DNA of 64,000 nucleotides from Climacteris rufus (Eukaryota; Chordata; Aves; Passeriformes; Climacteridae), in the NCBI GenBank assembly GCA_013398175.1, contig VZRZ01007313.1, positions 295,242 to 359,241 on the forward strand, given 5' to 3'. The translations under genes and the position numbers were made by a program. This document shows, piece after piece, positions 49,001 through 58,375 of the stretch (positions are counted from its first letter, which is position 1; every line of letters begins with the position of its first letter). A model generated the notes under the pieces. It searched no databases and was not told the origin of the DNA. It was given only the letters and a program-made list of their open reading frames with translations.

Positions 49001-51290
49001 GAACCTTCACTGGATCGCTGGGGGCACCTACACTGGGGAAGCCCTGCAGTTCACCAGGGACAACCTGCTGCGGAGGTTCACGTCCGACAAGCGCGTGGCC
49101 ATCGTCATCACGGACGGGCGCTCCGACACCCTGCGGGACCCCACCCCGCTCAACTCCCTGTGTGATGTCACCCCGGTAAGGGCACGGGAGACCTGCCACG
49201 CAGCAGCTGTGTGTCACAGGGCAGGCTCTCTGGGCACCTCCATGTCCTTGCTGCCCAAGGCCAGAGAAAGGGTGCCTTGGTGTCACTAGAAGCACTCTCA
49301 CAAAGTGAGGCGTTCACAGTTATGAACACATTAGATGATGAGTGCATCCAGTGATGGGCTCGAACTTCCCTGCAGGTGGTTTCCCTTGGGATAGGTGACA
49401 TTTTCCGGAACCCTCCAAATCCAGATCACCTGAATGACATTGCTTGTTTAAGCAGACCGACCAGGCCAGGACTTTCCATTCAAAGGGACAACTATGCCGA
49501 GCTCCTGGATGACACCTTCTTGCAGAACATCACCTCATACATCTGCCAAGGTGGGTGAAAGGTGCTGACAAATGCAGGATGCCCTGCCTTGTGCCCCCCC
49601 AATCACACTCTTAAGCAGGTGTTGAGGGAAGAGAATGGAGATCAAATTTAGTTAAATGAGAGACAAGGACATATTGTGTCTCAGAACACTTTGTGGTCAG
49701 GTCCATGTCTTCACCTTCTGCAGGATATGTCTGTCCACAGCATTTTCCAAGCACATTTATAGCCTTTTCAGGTGGCAAAGGTCAGTGTTCACCTTCTGCA
49801 GTGAACATCTGTGGCTCTGTGGGACAAGTGGTTTTCCTGGGGGAGCTACTGACATGAATCTCTCTGATTTTCTTAACAGAGAAGAAATGTCCTGACTACA
49901 CCTGCCCAAGTGAGTATTGACTCCTCGTGCCACACTGTGAGGGGTTGTGGGTGCTGTGATGGGGGAAGTGGGAGTTTGTGTTTGTGGGGACACATGGCTT
50001 GGGCTCTTCTTGCCATGGGGAGGCTCCTGAGCTGGAGAGGTGAGCAAGATCTGTCAGACACTCTCGGGGTCTCTCACACATACACCAGCCCAAAGCACCT
50101 GGGGAAAAACCTAGGTGGTTGCTTCTCTGGCCCCTCAAACCTAGAGAGGAGGCTGTGACAGATTGTGGCCATTCCAGGCTTTAGTGGATCCAGGTAATGA
50201 GGTCAATTGCTATTTAGTGGTGGGAGCATGAGCAAAATCAGCTGTGTGGCAGGGATATTGGAGAAAAGTGCTTGAAAAGTGAGTACAGGGAGGATTTTAA
50301 TGGAGTGCACCTGCAAGTCAGAAGCGTATACAGTCCTCAGAATTTCCATGGAAAGAAGTGAGGCAAGGAAAATGAAGTGGTTCCCCAGACACGCAAGGAG
50401 AGACACTGTATTTAAACAAGAGGTGTACTAGATTATCTAAGCCAAATAAACCCCTGGGAATGCAGCCTGTCCCAAACCAAATAAAAGAAAGAATGAAAGA
50501 GTAAAAGGACAAGTGTAGGACAGCACTGGGGTAGGGAAAAGAAAGCTAGCAAGAGTGGAGATTTCCTGCGTCTGACAAGGCAGGAAGCCTGTGAGACAGA
50601 CAGTGATGTCATGAGCTTTCCATGGAAGAGGCAGGAGCAGAAGCACAGTGTAACGAGCCCTGGACCTTTCCCCTTGCAGTCACCTTCACTGCACCAGCAG
50701 ACATCACGCTGCTGGTGGACAGCTCCACCAGCGTGGGGAGCAAGAACTTTGAGACCACCAAGAAGTTTGTGAAGCGGCTGGCAGAGCGGTTCCTGGAGGC
50801 TGGCAAGCCTGCCGATGACTCTGTGCGTATCTCGGTGGTCCAGTACAGCGGCCGGAACCAGCAGAAAGTGGAAGCTCAATTCCAGTACAACTACACGGTC
50901 ATTGCCAAGGCCATTGACAACATGGAGTTCATGAACGATGCCACGGACGTGAACGCCGCTCTGCGTTTCATCACGGGGCTGTACCAGCGCTCCGCCCGTG
51001 CCGGGGCGAAGAAAAGGGTGCTGCTGTTTTCTGATGGACACTCCCAAGGGATCACCGCCAGGGCCATCGAGAGGGCTGTGCAGGACGCCCAGCAGGCTGG
51101 CATCGAGATCTATGTGCTAGCAGTGGGCAGCCAAGCCAACGAGCCCAACATCCGTGTCCTGGTCACGGGGAAGAGTGCGGATTACGACGTGGTCTACGGG
51201 GAGCGGCACCTTTTCCGTGTGCCAGACTACACCTCTCTGCTGCGCGGTGTCTTCTACCAAACTGTCTCCAGGAAGATAGCTGTTGACTGA
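30960..51290 (+). CDS. COL6A1: COL6A1, collagen VI alpha-1 chain (complete, 35 coding exons)
   Basis: Thirty-five exons join in frame to 3072 bases, giving 1023 residues, close to the roughly 1020-1030 residues known for the family. The order is: signal peptide (about 1-23), N1 VWA domain (about 38-241, MIDAS D47-S49-S51), a Cys-containing hinge (CCSFECQ, 249-255), a Gly-X-Y triple helix (256-594), a Cys-rich junction (595-613), C1 VWA (614-about 810, MIDAS D623-S625-S627) and C2 VWA (826-1023, MIDAS D834-S836-S838). A helix cysteine in GLPGCKG (C347) is the conserved residue linked to dimer assembly. N-glycosylation sequons include NFT (216), NGT in the helix and NIT in C1. The chain pairs with alpha-2(VI) and an alpha-3-type chain, is secreted as tetramers and forms beaded microfibrils in extracellular matrix. 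COL6A2 has a different N-terminal and helix sequence, so it is excluded. Confidence 0.97.
31797..31926 (+). CDS. COL6A1: COL6A1 exon 2: N1 VWA, first strand and MIDAS
   Basis: Residues 37-80, beginning (D)[16 protein letters not shown]47, S49 and S51 form the DxSxS metal-site motif of the VWA fold. Confidence 0.96.
31927..33536 (+). other. COL6A1 intron 2
   Basis: A 1.6 kb intron that interrupts the N1 VWA domain, with a CA microsatellite at 33105-33127. No other feature is recognised. Confidence 0.6.
33105..33127. repeat. CA microsatellite in COL6A1 intron 2
   Basis: About eleven perfect AC units. Confidence 0.9.
33537..33737 (+). CDS. COL6A1: COL6A1 exon 3: N1 VWA middle
   Basis: Residues 80-147, including [20 protein letters not shown] and [20 protein letters not shown]. 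The Thr in GKGTYTD is the usual VWA metal-coordinating threonine. The exon is GC-rich compared with its flanking introns. Confidence 0.96.
33988..34147 (+). CDS. COL6A1: COL6A1 exon 4: N1 VWA
   Basis: Residues 147-200, including [15 protein letters not shown] (third metal-site element TDG) and [16 protein letters not shown]. It is phase 0 at its 3' end, before GTAGGG. Confidence 0.96.
34332..34454 (+). CDS. COL6A1: COL6A1 exon 5: end of N1 VWA
   Basis: Forty-one codons (201-241) starting [20 protein letters not shown] and ending [11 protein letters not shown] at residue 216 is an N-glycosylation sequon. Confidence 0.95.
34546..34566 (+). CDS. COL6A1: COL6A1 exon 6: 21-base hinge exon
   Basis: The exon encodes KLNTEQS, residues 242-248. 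Acceptor TTCCAG, donor GTGAGT. Confidence 0.92.
34751..34771 (+). CDS. COL6A1: COL6A1 exon 7: 21-base cysteine hinge exon
   Basis: The exon encodes CCSFECQ, residues 249-255, the conserved three-cysteine cluster just before the triple helix, which takes part in chain disulfide bonding. Confidence 0.94.
34864..34908 (+). CDS. COL6A1: COL6A1 exon 8: start of triple helix
   Basis: Forty-five bases, residues 256-270, [15 protein letters not shown]. The Gly-X-Y register begins here and continues to exon 27. The AGD sits where I recall an RGD in human. Confidence 0.95.
34978..35036 (-). mobile_element. CR1 LINE remnant in COL6A1 intron 8
   Basis: ATTAAGGTTGGAAAATGCCT, then CCAAGATCACCTG, a short CR1 3' terminus in reverse complement. 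Confidence 0.65.
35216..35269 (+). CDS. COL6A1: COL6A1 exon 9: triple helix
   Basis: Fifty-four bases, residues 271-288, [18 protein letters not shown]. Starts with a full Gly codon, as do most helix exons here. Confidence 0.95.
36012..36056 (+). CDS. COL6A1: COL6A1 exon 10: triple helix
   Basis: Forty-five bases, residues 289-303, [15 protein letters not shown]. Donor GTATGC. Confidence 0.94.
36160..36186 (+). CDS. COL6A1: COL6A1 exon 11: 27-base triple-helix exon
   Basis: Nine codons, residues 304-312, GDKGSRGEK, three Gly-X-Y units. Confidence 0.93.
36392..36418 (+). CDS. COL6A1: COL6A1 exon 12: 27-base triple-helix exon
   Basis: Nine codons, residues 313-321, GSRGAKGAK, three Gly-X-Y units. 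Donor GTCAGT. Confidence 0.93.
36514..36558 (+). CDS. COL6A1: COL6A1 exon 13: triple helix
   Basis: Forty-five bases, residues 322-336, [15 protein letters not shown], closely matching the known GEKGKRGIDG segment. Confidence 0.94.
36792..36845 (+). CDS. COL6A1: COL6A1 exon 14: triple helix with the conserved cysteine
   Basis: Fifty-four bases, residues 337-354, [19 protein letters not shown]347 lies about 90 residues into the helix, at the position known to be used in collagen VI dimer disulfide bonding. This segment is a frequent site of human COL6A1 disease variants near exon 14. Confidence 0.95.
37398..37460 (+). CDS. COL6A1: COL6A1 exon 15: triple helix
   Basis: Sixty-three bases, residues 355-375, beginning [16 protein letters not shown]. 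Its match to the known [13 protein letters not shown] segment is near complete. Confidence 0.95.
37572..37700 (-). mobile_element. CR1 LINE fragment in COL6A1 intron 15
   Basis: Contains GTGAAGGGACCTTAAAGCTC and ACTAGACCAGGTTGCTCCAA. Confidence 0.85.
37977..38039 (+). CDS. COL6A1: COL6A1 exon 16: triple helix
   Basis: Sixty-three bases, residues 376-396, beginning [13 protein letters not shown]. The acceptor (TTCTTGTGAAG) has A at -3 and a short pyrimidine tract, so it looks weaker than its neighbours. Confidence 0.92.
38201..38254 (+). CDS. COL6A1: COL6A1 exon 17: triple helix
   Basis: Fifty-four bases, residues 397-414, [18 protein letters not shown]. Acceptor TTTGCAG, donor GTGAGT. Confidence 0.94.
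38336..38371 (+). CDS. COL6A1: COL6A1 exon 18: 36-base triple-helix exon
   Basis: Twelve codons, residues 415-426, [12 protein letters not shown]. The intron before it is only 81 bases. Confidence 0.94.
38538..38600 (+). CDS. COL6A1: COL6A1 exon 19: triple helix
   Basis: Sixty-three bases, residues 427-447, ending [10 protein letters not shown]444-G445-E446 stands where I recall RGD in the human chain. Confidence 0.94.
38601..43233 (+). other. COL6A1 introns 19 and 20 around exon 20
   Basis: The longest introns of the gene (1.9 and 2.6 kb). I looked for further Gly-X-Y exons and found only exon 20 (40528-40590). No repeat is recognised in them. Confidence 0.55.
40528..40590 (+). CDS. COL6A1: COL6A1 exon 20: triple helix
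   Basis: Sixty-three bases, residues 448-468, beginning [16 protein letters not shown]. It is isolated between introns of 1.9 and 2.6 kb. The GDQGREG core matches the known chain. Confidence 0.94.
43234..43296 (+). CDS. COL6A1: COL6A1 exon 21: triple helix with RGD
   Basis: Sixty-three bases, residues 469-489, containing [11 protein letters not shown]480-G481-D482 is the only RGD I find in this helix, a candidate integrin-binding site. Confidence 0.95.
43633..43870 (-). mobile_element. CR1 LINE fragment in COL6A1 intron 21
   Basis: Contains TTGGAAGGGACCTTAAAGCA, TGGGGCAGCCACAGCTTCTC and a TTCTTCCTGACATCCAGTCT end. Confidence 0.9.
43995..44057 (+). CDS. COL6A1: COL6A1 exon 22: triple helix
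   Basis: Sixty-three bases, residues 490-510, ending GDPGLMGER, identical to the known chain in this stretch. Confidence 0.95.
44169..44219 (+). CDS. COL6A1: COL6A1 exon 23: helix interruption with NGT sequon
   Basis: Fifty-one bases, residues 511-527, [17 protein letters not shown]. One residue is missing from a Gly-X-Y unit (G-N-G), the known imperfection, which also makes an N-glycosylation sequon. The length is not a multiple of nine. Confidence 0.95.
44303..44338 (+). CDS. COL6A1: COL6A1 exon 24: 36-base triple-helix exon
   Basis: Twelve codons, residues 528-539, [12 protein letters not shown]. With the next exon it forms an NGT sequon across the splice junction. Confidence 0.94.
44630..44693 (+). 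mobile_element. CR1 LINE remnant in COL6A1 intron 24
   Basis: GGTTGGACTTGATGATCTCA, then TTTTCCAACCTAAGTGATTC, a CR1 3' terminus in forward orientation, opposite to the other intronic copies. Confidence 0.75.
44872..44934 (+). CDS. COL6A1: COL6A1 exon 25: triple helix
   Basis: Sixty-three bases, residues 540-560, beginning [19 protein letters not shown] and ending ND, just before the second helix interruption. Confidence 0.95.
45370..45435 (+). CDS. COL6A1: COL6A1 exon 26: second helix interruption
   Basis: Sixty-six bases, residues 561-582. It opens with NLTP in place of Gly-X-Y and then resumes [16 protein letters not shown] is a further possible N-glycosylation sequon. The human chain has a different interruption sequence here. 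Confidence 0.93.
45788..45823 (+). CDS. COL6A1: COL6A1 exon 27: end of triple helix
   Basis: Twelve codons, residues 583-594, [12 protein letters not shown]. This is the last Gly-X-Y block before the C-terminal globular region. Confidence 0.95.
46146..46182 (+). CDS. COL6A1: COL6A1 exon 28: junction to C-terminal region
   Basis: Thirty-seven bases encode [12 protein letters not shown] (595-606) plus one base of a Ser codon, before GTGAGT. The sequence is nearly identical to the known [17 protein letters not shown] junction. Confidence 0.94.
46934..46942 (+). CDS. COL6A1: COL6A1 exon 29: 9-base microexon
   Basis: The exon CTTGCTGTG completes Ser607, encodes Cys608-Cys609 and supplies the first base of Glu610. 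It is flanked by CTTCTAG and GTGAGT. It is required to give the conserved SCCEC junction in frame between exons 28 and 30. Confidence 0.88.
47764..47897 (+). CDS. COL6A1: COL6A1 exon 30: start of C1 VWA
   Basis: Residues 610-654, beginning (E)[21 protein letters not shown]623, S625 and S627 form the C1 metal-site motif. Ends at a Lys codon before GTGAAA. Confidence 0.96.
48731..48840 (+). CDS. COL6A1: COL6A1 exon 31: C1 VWA
   Basis: Residues 655-691 (split Gln), including [20 protein letters not shown]. The tract after that is more diverged from the human chain than the VWA core. Confidence 0.94.
48992..49175 (+). CDS. COL6A1: COL6A1 exon 32: C1 VWA core
   Basis: Residues 691-752, with [20 protein letters not shown] and [12 protein letters not shown] (T703 and D732 at the remaining metal-site positions). 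Donor GTAAGG. Confidence 0.95.
49376..49550 (+). CDS. COL6A1: COL6A1 exon 33: end of C1 VWA
   Basis: Residues 753-810, starting [10 protein letters not shown] and including [20 protein letters not shown] and the NIT sequon. Ends one base into a Glu codon before GTGGGT. Confidence 0.95.
49880..49909 (+). CDS. COL6A1: COL6A1 exon 34: 30-base C1-C2 linker exon
   Basis: Completes Glu811 and encodes KKCPDYTCP plus one base of Ile821. The two-cysteine linker KKCPDYTCP is identical to the known chain. Confidence 0.94.
50680..51290 (+). CDS. COL6A1: COL6A1 exon 35: C2 VWA and stop
   Basis: A 611-base terminal coding exon, residues 821-1023, beginning (I)[20 protein letters not shown] and ending VSRKIAVD before TGA at 51288-51290. 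D834, S836 and S838 form the C2 metal site. [14 protein letters not shown] carries the acidic residue. The single large exon for C2 agrees with known collagen VI gene structure. Confidence 0.97.
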
Positions 51291-52757
51291 GCATCTGGGT
51301 GGGTGTCTGCCAAGGCCATAGTTGCTTCTGTCTCACCTAAAAAGGGAAAACCAACAAAGCAAAAAAAAAAAAAAATTAACATTATTCTTGACCAACCTGA
51401 GGAATTTACATCTATGCAGATAACCATAGTGCCACAGCCTGGCTGTACCTAGTCCCCTCCCTTCTCCCCCTGCTTCACCATCTGTGTCTCTACTCTATAA
51501 GCCTCAAACTTCCCTCGCTGCCCATGACTGCCTTCCCTCCCCACAGCAGGAAAACACACCTAGCGTTAATCCATCAGAACACAAATACCAACCTCAGCCC
51601 ACTATGATTTTGCCAAGAAAGAATCAGGATGAGGAATTCTGTACCACTAAGAACTAGCCTGGTCTCTTAAGGCTGATTATGCTCTTTTCAGATATCCTTT
51701 TTTTTTTTTGTTAATTTCCTTCTCTCTTTCATACATCAGTTGAGCACTTGCCCAGCTCACGATGATCCTAACCTAATGCTGTGCTTCAAGTGAAATATTC
51801 ACACTTCAGCAAGCTTTGAGAAGGGATCATTGTCACAGCTGGCAAGTTTGGTTCAAATCTCCCATGCCTGCGGAGGAGGGAGGGCTGGACTGCATTACCC
51901 AAGCTGTGTGGAAGCATCTCTGGCTTCCGGTGCCATGGGATGGGACAGTCATTTCCCAGGGCTGGGGTAGAAGTGGGTGGTGGAGCATCCCTCGGCACCA
52001 ATGTTCCCATTCAGGGCAGGGAGGCTGGGCACCGACTAAAGGAAAGATGGGCAGCAGCCAGTGGGGAGGGGGGAAACCCTAAAAGAAGCTACACAACTGC
52101 ACTCCTTCACTTACTGATCTTATGGTTCTACAGTGAAACCAGGAACCTCACGAATAACCTGATGACTTGTTTTATGGTTCAAGCTCCATTCTGGAAAATC
52201 TCTCTGAGCCCAGTTAGTGGGATTTTTTTATTATTATATTTTTTTTTTAAAGAGCCGAGCTGACTAATTCCCAGCAAGCTCTCTTGGAGTACTGTTTCTA
52301 TAGGACCACCTAGGATTTAGGCACCTGGGCCCTAGGGAAACCCACTAACTGCACAAGATATTGAATTAAGGCCTCATCCTCAGCCCAGCAAAGTCAAGGG
52401 AAAGGCTGCCATCATCTCCCAGGGTCTTTGACTCACACTCTACAGATATATTGACAAAGGTGCTATCACTTATGTGGGTGATGTGGGCCCTTGGTGTTTA
52501 CACAGTTGTTTCTGAGACCACACTGAAAATGTAGTTTGGCTGGGTGAAATTTTGTTTCAGCTCTTCCATTGGTGCTCTTGCTATGAATTCATGCACTTCA
52601 GAGAAACCAACAGCGACTGCCAGGTACCGGCACCCCAAACTCTTTATTTGTATCCAAAACCTCATTCTATGAGTTAGTTTTATTTTATGCCTGTGTTTTA
52701 CTAAAATTGTCCACTTTGGAAATTTGTCAAATAAATTGTTTTCCACAATCTTGTTGG
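51291..52757 (+). other. COL6A1: COL6A1 3' untranslated region
   Basis: About 1.47 kb follow the stop, up to the first canonical AATAAA that I see (52730-52735). The region contains an A run near 51361-51375 and T-rich runs near 51700 and 52240. The end is estimated at about 20 bases past the signal. Confidence 0.6.
52730..52735 (+). terminator. COL6A1: Polyadenylation signal AATAAA, probable COL6A1 3' end
   Basis: AATAAA is followed by TTGTTTTCC and further TTG-rich sequence, a typical downstream element. Confidence 0.6.
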
Positions 52758-55635
52758 AAGTTTGTCTGACTTGAATTTCAAGAGCTCCCTCCCAGATACT
52801 GATTTTACATCCTAAAAGGGCTCTAAAAGGTCTCTTGGGGAAGTTCCCAGGCCACATCTTTATCTCCCAGGGGCTTGTCACAGCTCTTCACTATGGATTC
52901 ATGCAAAGTCACTGGTTCCCCAGACAGTGGGGACATTCAACAGGACATTGTCTCATGTCCTCCTCTTAGTCATGCTGCCTCCCAGATGAGAGGCTTATTG
53001 GGCTCCCTGCAGCACTGGGGACACCTCTCTCACAGCTGGAAAATCTGAGGAGCAGCTCAGGGCAGACTCTTGGGGTGGCTGCTGTTTGTGTCAGATATCC
53101 TGCTCTTCTCTCCCTGGAAAGTCAGGGAAAAATGCCTTTGCATTTGCTCTAAGAAAGGCAGTTATTGTTACAGCTCAAGAAATACCTATTAATAGCTTGC
53201 CACAGTCCTTGGCATGAGTCAGGCATGAAGGAACATGACAAGGACAAGGCCCTGGGTTCCACACTTGTAGATAGGGCTGCCCAGCCCATAGGATGAGCTC
53301 CTGCCAGCAGGAAGGGGTGGGAAAAGGGGCTTCCATCCACCCCCCACTGTATGTTCCCCATCCCATCCCATCTGGGCGAAGTCCAAGGCAGGGATATAAA
53401 AGGCACCAGGGGAAAGATCTCCCTGTCTTTGGGCTGATTTTCAGCTTTTTGCTAAAAAAGGTATATGGCAGGAGGGATCTTTCCTGCTTCTATTCATTTT
53501 CCCTCCTCCCCTCCTTGCCATGGCCTAGCATTTGCCCTCTGTAGAAAGGAAAAGAAGATCCCAAACCAGCAAAAAAAATGTAGGATTCCGAGCCTCAGTT
53601 TTGGAGTCTTTGTCAGTTTTCCTCAGGAGAAAAATCTAAATGTTCCCTTTAAATTCCAATTTGCCCAGAAGAAACACAGTTTTAACTGGAACCAGGGGGC
53701 AAGCTGGCTTTCCCAGAAGACACGAACCAGCAGGAATTTTTCAGAAATGCCCGGCACCTTGTGTTCAGCAGTGTTGCCTCGTTTCTCCCCGCTGTTGTGC
53801 ACTGCTCAGGTAGGACGATGGCAGCCCTTGTCAGGTGTTGGGACCAAACCTGGCCCCAATATGCTGGACTCTTTTTGTCTTCCATTTCTGGTTATACTCA
53901 CTCCCCTCTATTCAGTCTCAATTTTTGTGCTTCCATTACAGGGAAGGTCAAAAATGCCTCTGCCTGCGGGCCTGCTTTGTTAAATTTCAGATGTTCTCCA
54001 GATGTTCAGCAAGGGGGTTTATGTAACAACAACAGAATTTGGGCCACATTTCTCTGTTTTCCTCTGACTAAATGCTCCTCGTTTGAGGCAATGCTGATTC
54101 ACAGCCCTTCATGGGAAGATGATGGCTGGGGAAGGACAGAATTGCTGAGACCACATTACCAGTGTGGTAGGACTCCTAAAACACATACCCAGCTGCTCTG
54201 GGATGATTTTGAACTGTATATTTAAGAGCCTATCCTGTGCCTACGACTTTCCCAAGGAGCAGAGGTCCATTGCTTTGCCTCTCCTAGCTGTGACAGCCAA
54301 ATAACTGAGTGTTCAAATGCCTCTTGCTCTCCTGTGGTTTGGGGTTTGGTTTAGCTGTTATTCCCAAGCATGTTTTAGTTTAAGGTTTGCATTATTTAGT
54401 CCAATTGCATGGCTTTTCCCTTTAAAAGAAGTAATATTTTATAAGGAGAAAGAATTGTGGACCGACAGCAGAGGAAAGATCGTAACCTATTAAGAAACAA
54501 AGAAATATGGGGTTGACATACACAAGTAATTCTCAGCAAACTCAAGGCCATGGTAGAAAACCATTCCCTCCCTGCCCCCAGCACAGACTACCATCATCAT
54601 CATTATGCTTTCCTCCAGGTCAAGGATTTAGGAAGCTGAAGGCCTTCCAAAATGTTGCATGAGATGAGGGAGCATCGCCAAACCAACACCAAACTGTGGC
54701 GCAGCTCTGGGAGACTTGCACGTAACAATTTTAATATTTGCTAATTTCCATCCATAATTAGGTAATTTAGATTTTGGAGACTTATGTAATAACAGGACTC
54801 AATAAATTGTTATGGTCTGTTTAGGCTGAGAAGACTTTAATTAGACAAACAATGAATTTTTTATATCTACAATTAGTGTCTTCCTTGGTTGTCCACAGCT
54901 AAGCCCATAGGCAAACATACATGCTCTACCAGGGTCTTGCCCCTCAAAATTTCTCCTCCCTGTTTACAGGGAGTTCAGGCTAGGTCCACAGTGTCTGTTT
55001 TCCATGCTTTTCCACAGAAAGCATAAATTGTATCAGCCCATCCCCTGGGATCTGTGGAAGCTCTGGAGGATGTGTGGCAGGAGGGGGACTGCAGCAGGTG
55101 GGCCAGCAGTTGCCTCACCAAGAAAGTGGGACCTACTTCTGAATACAGTAATGGGCACTGTTTAATTTCTGTTTCTTTGTTTTTCTTCTTTCTTTTAGTT
55201 TCTTACAGGTGTGGCCATCCCTGTCACACATGGAAACTACAGAGGTGCTCACTGGGACAATGACACAGCCCTTCCAGTGACGACTGGAAATGCATGGAGT
55301 GACTTCTCCCCCTGAAATATTGCTGCAGCCCTTCCACCTGCCCACAGCCTCAACAGAGCAGCAATCCTGGTCCCATCCATCTCTGCAGGCACCAGCAGGA
55401 AACACTTCTCAGCTTTATCATCCCCGTGAAAATGTTCGAGTTTAACATCCAAGCTGCTGAACCAGACAAAAATGCAGCTGTGGTGTCTCCTCTTGATGGT
55501 AAGATATTAAAAAGGGAAAATAGAAAGAAACAGCAGAAGCTGGAGGCAAAGCAGATGCTTCCTACCCTTTACCTTGTACATCTGAAGAAAAGGGTTTTTT
55601 TCTTTTTTCTTCACTTTTGGTTATGGCACTTTATA

Positions 55636-55800
55636 AAATCATAGAATCATAGGACAGTTTGGATTGGAAGAGATCCAAGAAATTATCTTGTTCCAAACCC
55701 CTGCCATGGGCAGGGCCACCTTCTACTAGACCAGGTTTCTTCAAGCCCCATCCAACCTGACTTTGAACACTTTCAAGGACAGGGCATCAACAATTCTTCT
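55636..55800 (-). mobile_element. CR1 LINE fragment
   Basis: ATCATAGAATCATAGGACAG, then TTGGAAGAGATCCAAGAAAT, and ACTAGACCAGGTTTCTTCAA. Diverged copy. Confidence 0.85.
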
Positions 55801-56287
55801 TTCCCATTAGTTACACAATTATTATTTAATCTTGAGCCCACTACCATCGTAAAGGTGTTATAGGGACATGGAAAAGCCATTCTGTGGAGCAGATTAAAAA
55901 CCTAAACCAGACTTCTGGCAAGAAAACTTTGAGACATTTGTTTTGCACAGTTGTCCTGGAGACTAGGAAGGGATTAAGTCACAAATTGTCTGTGCACAGG
56001 CAGCTCTGAAACAACCTTTGAGGAAAGCAACCTCTATTTTACATGTGGATCAGTTGAACGCAGCTGGAATTATCCTCAAGCTTCTGTCAGCCAGCAGCAA
56101 ATCATTTTTGGAGCTGAAATCTGACCTGTTATCCTGGAAAATATGAGCCTCTGAGAGCTCCCAGTTACAGAGGCGAGCCCAGGAGATTCTTGACAAGAGG
56201 AAATAAATAGCATCCTTACACAGAATCAAGCTGAGGAGGAGAGACAGCCTGCCAGACCTCATGGTACCCACATCCCTCAGATGTGCC

Positions 56288-56412
56288 CTTCCTGGAAGAG
56301 GTTGGATGGGGTTTGGAGAAACCTGGTCTAGTGGAAGGTGTCCCTGCTTATGTCATAGGGAGTTGGAACAAGATGAGCTTTAAAGTGCCTTCCAACCTAA
56401 ATCATGAAGAGT
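56288..56412 (+). mobile_element. CR1 LINE fragment
   Basis: Forward-orientation 3' region: TGGATGGGGTTTGGAGAAAC, CTAGTGGAAGGTGTCCCTGC and TTCCAACCTAAATCATGA. Confidence 0.85.
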
Positions 56413-57904
56413 CGGTCCTTCCTCAGGATGATCTCAGGATCATCCCGGCATCTGCTTCATTTTTTCCTTTCATTGAGGATGCTCCCTGCTGGCTGCCAGG
56501 CTGAAAATCACTAGAAGTTGGTAGTTTCATTGCTAATCCCTCCCTGCCCTTTGAATGAGGGGTAGTGCTCTTTGATGTCCTTCCTGCTTTCCAGAAACAA
56601 GCTTTCCTTGTGTTAGGACTGGGGGGATTAGCTCCTGCCGATAATTAAACCTCAGCTGTTGGTGCACACTAGAAAGGGAATTGTGCCATGTCAGAAATGC
56701 CTCTCTTGCAGTCAGACTGAACCGAACCAGCCCCACTGCATGGCTCGTGCTGCAATCCTGGCATCTCAAGGCCAGCCCTGGCAGCCAAGGTCTTTGCCAT
56801 GGAGGGCAGCCAAGGCTTCAAGACATGTCCTGCAATGTATCTTTGCATTCTATAAAAGCTCCCTTGGCCTCTGCTGCTACTGCCCCAGGCCCGGCCTGAG
56901 GCAGTGGCAGGAGAGGCTTCAGACAGTGTGGATCTGAGCACCCCGTTTTGGAAGCAGACTTTTCCACATGGCACAAACCTGATGTAATGAGATCCTTAAA
57001 TGTGATTCTAAGGTTGCCCCTTAAGTTTTTCTCTGTCTTTCTTCTTTTCTCTCCCAATGACCACATCCCATTCCCCTCAACTAGCATTTTTTTGTAGCTT
57101 AAAGAGAAAGTAATCAGGGCAGGAATAAGAATGAATAACCTAGATTCCAGAGTTTTTCAAGCTCCAAAACCACATCTCTGTCAGATCCTGCTTGGTGTTT
57201 GGTTCCTGGCTTGGGTCTAGAAAGCAGTTCAAACTTTCATAAAAGTCGATAGTGCTTGTCTAGAGCTTCTGAAATCCCTGCAAATTCCTCTCATGCCCTA
57301 GAAGAATACAGATCCTCAGGAGTCACAAAGTGTTTGCTCCTTCATCTGAGTCATGCTTACTTCTGCATAAATGGGAAGTTCAGCCTGGATTATTTCTCTG
57401 AATTTCTGATAGTACCACCAGTGAGAAAATTATTCCTGCACACAAAATTGTGTTTTGGTTAACGTGAGAGCTAAACATACTGTATTTTCCACGGGACTTG
57501 AAGTACTTGAGATTTTTTTTTAAACTGCTTGTAAAACCAGTATGTTGCTTTTCTAGGGCAAGCCTGTCCCGGATAAATCCCGGGCCATGAGCTGCAGGCT
57601 GTAGTTTTTTCTGGCTCCGAGAGCCAGAAGCACTGGGCATGAACTGAACACGACACAGCCGAGGGCGGCTGGGTGAGTCCCATCTGGAGCTCTGCAGCTC
57701 CTTTGAAAAGTGTGTCAAAAGGGGTCTGGCATGCAGGGGAAATGAGAACATGTGGCAGATTACTGTGCCTGAAACCAGCCGTCCCAACAGAAGCTCAGGA
57801 TGTGCCTCGAGGCGCTGCAGGGTCCTGCTGGAAGTGCCGTTTACAGCTAGGCAAGAGCAGGCTGGCCTTGCACAAATCTCCCTCTGCAGCATCCCTGGGT
57901 CTCA

Positions 57905-58375
57905 CAGATGCTGGAGGATGTTCAAAGAAGGGACAACATCTTGAGGATGGGGAATGGGAAGCTCAGTGAGGAGCACCTGGGGTCACTTGGTTTGTTCACC
58001 TGCAGAAGAGGAGACTTAGTAAAGACCTCACTGGGATCTGCAGCTTCCTCACGAGGGGCAGTGAAGGGGCAGCACCAATCCCTGCTCTCTGTGACCAGGG
58101 ACAGGACCTGAGGCACGAGCTGGAGCTGTGTCAGGGAAGGGTTTGGTTGGATATTAACAAAAGGTTCTTCACTCAGAGTGTGGTTGGGCACTGAGTTGGC
58201 TCTCCAGGGAATGATCACAATCCCAAGACTGCCAGAACTCAAGGAGTGTTAGGAGAATGCTCTCAGGCACAGGGTGGGATTGTTGGGGTGTCCCGTGCAG
58301 GGCAGGGATTGAACTTGATGGTCCTTTTGAGTGCCCTCCAACTCTGGATATTCCATTATTCTGAGATTCTGTTTC
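57905..58375 (+). mobile_element. CR1 LINE fragment, long copy
   Basis: About 470 bases in forward orientation, ending TGCCCTCCAACTCTGGATAT and TTCTGAGATTCTG. It resembles the subfamily seen in reverse at 8327. Confidence 0.82.

Larger units (their letters stand above)
45824..50679 (+). other. COL6A1 introns 27-34 between C-terminal exons
   Basis: The introns here range from about 150 to 830 bases and separate exons 28-35. No other gene or repeat is recognised in the non-coding parts. Confidence 0.5.

Noticed and set aside
54801..54806. AATAAA with TTG-rich downstream sequence, as a possible distal COL6A1 polyadenylation site.
   Set aside because: It lies 3.5 kb past the stop and 2 kb past a good proximal signal. 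Nothing else supports transcription that far.
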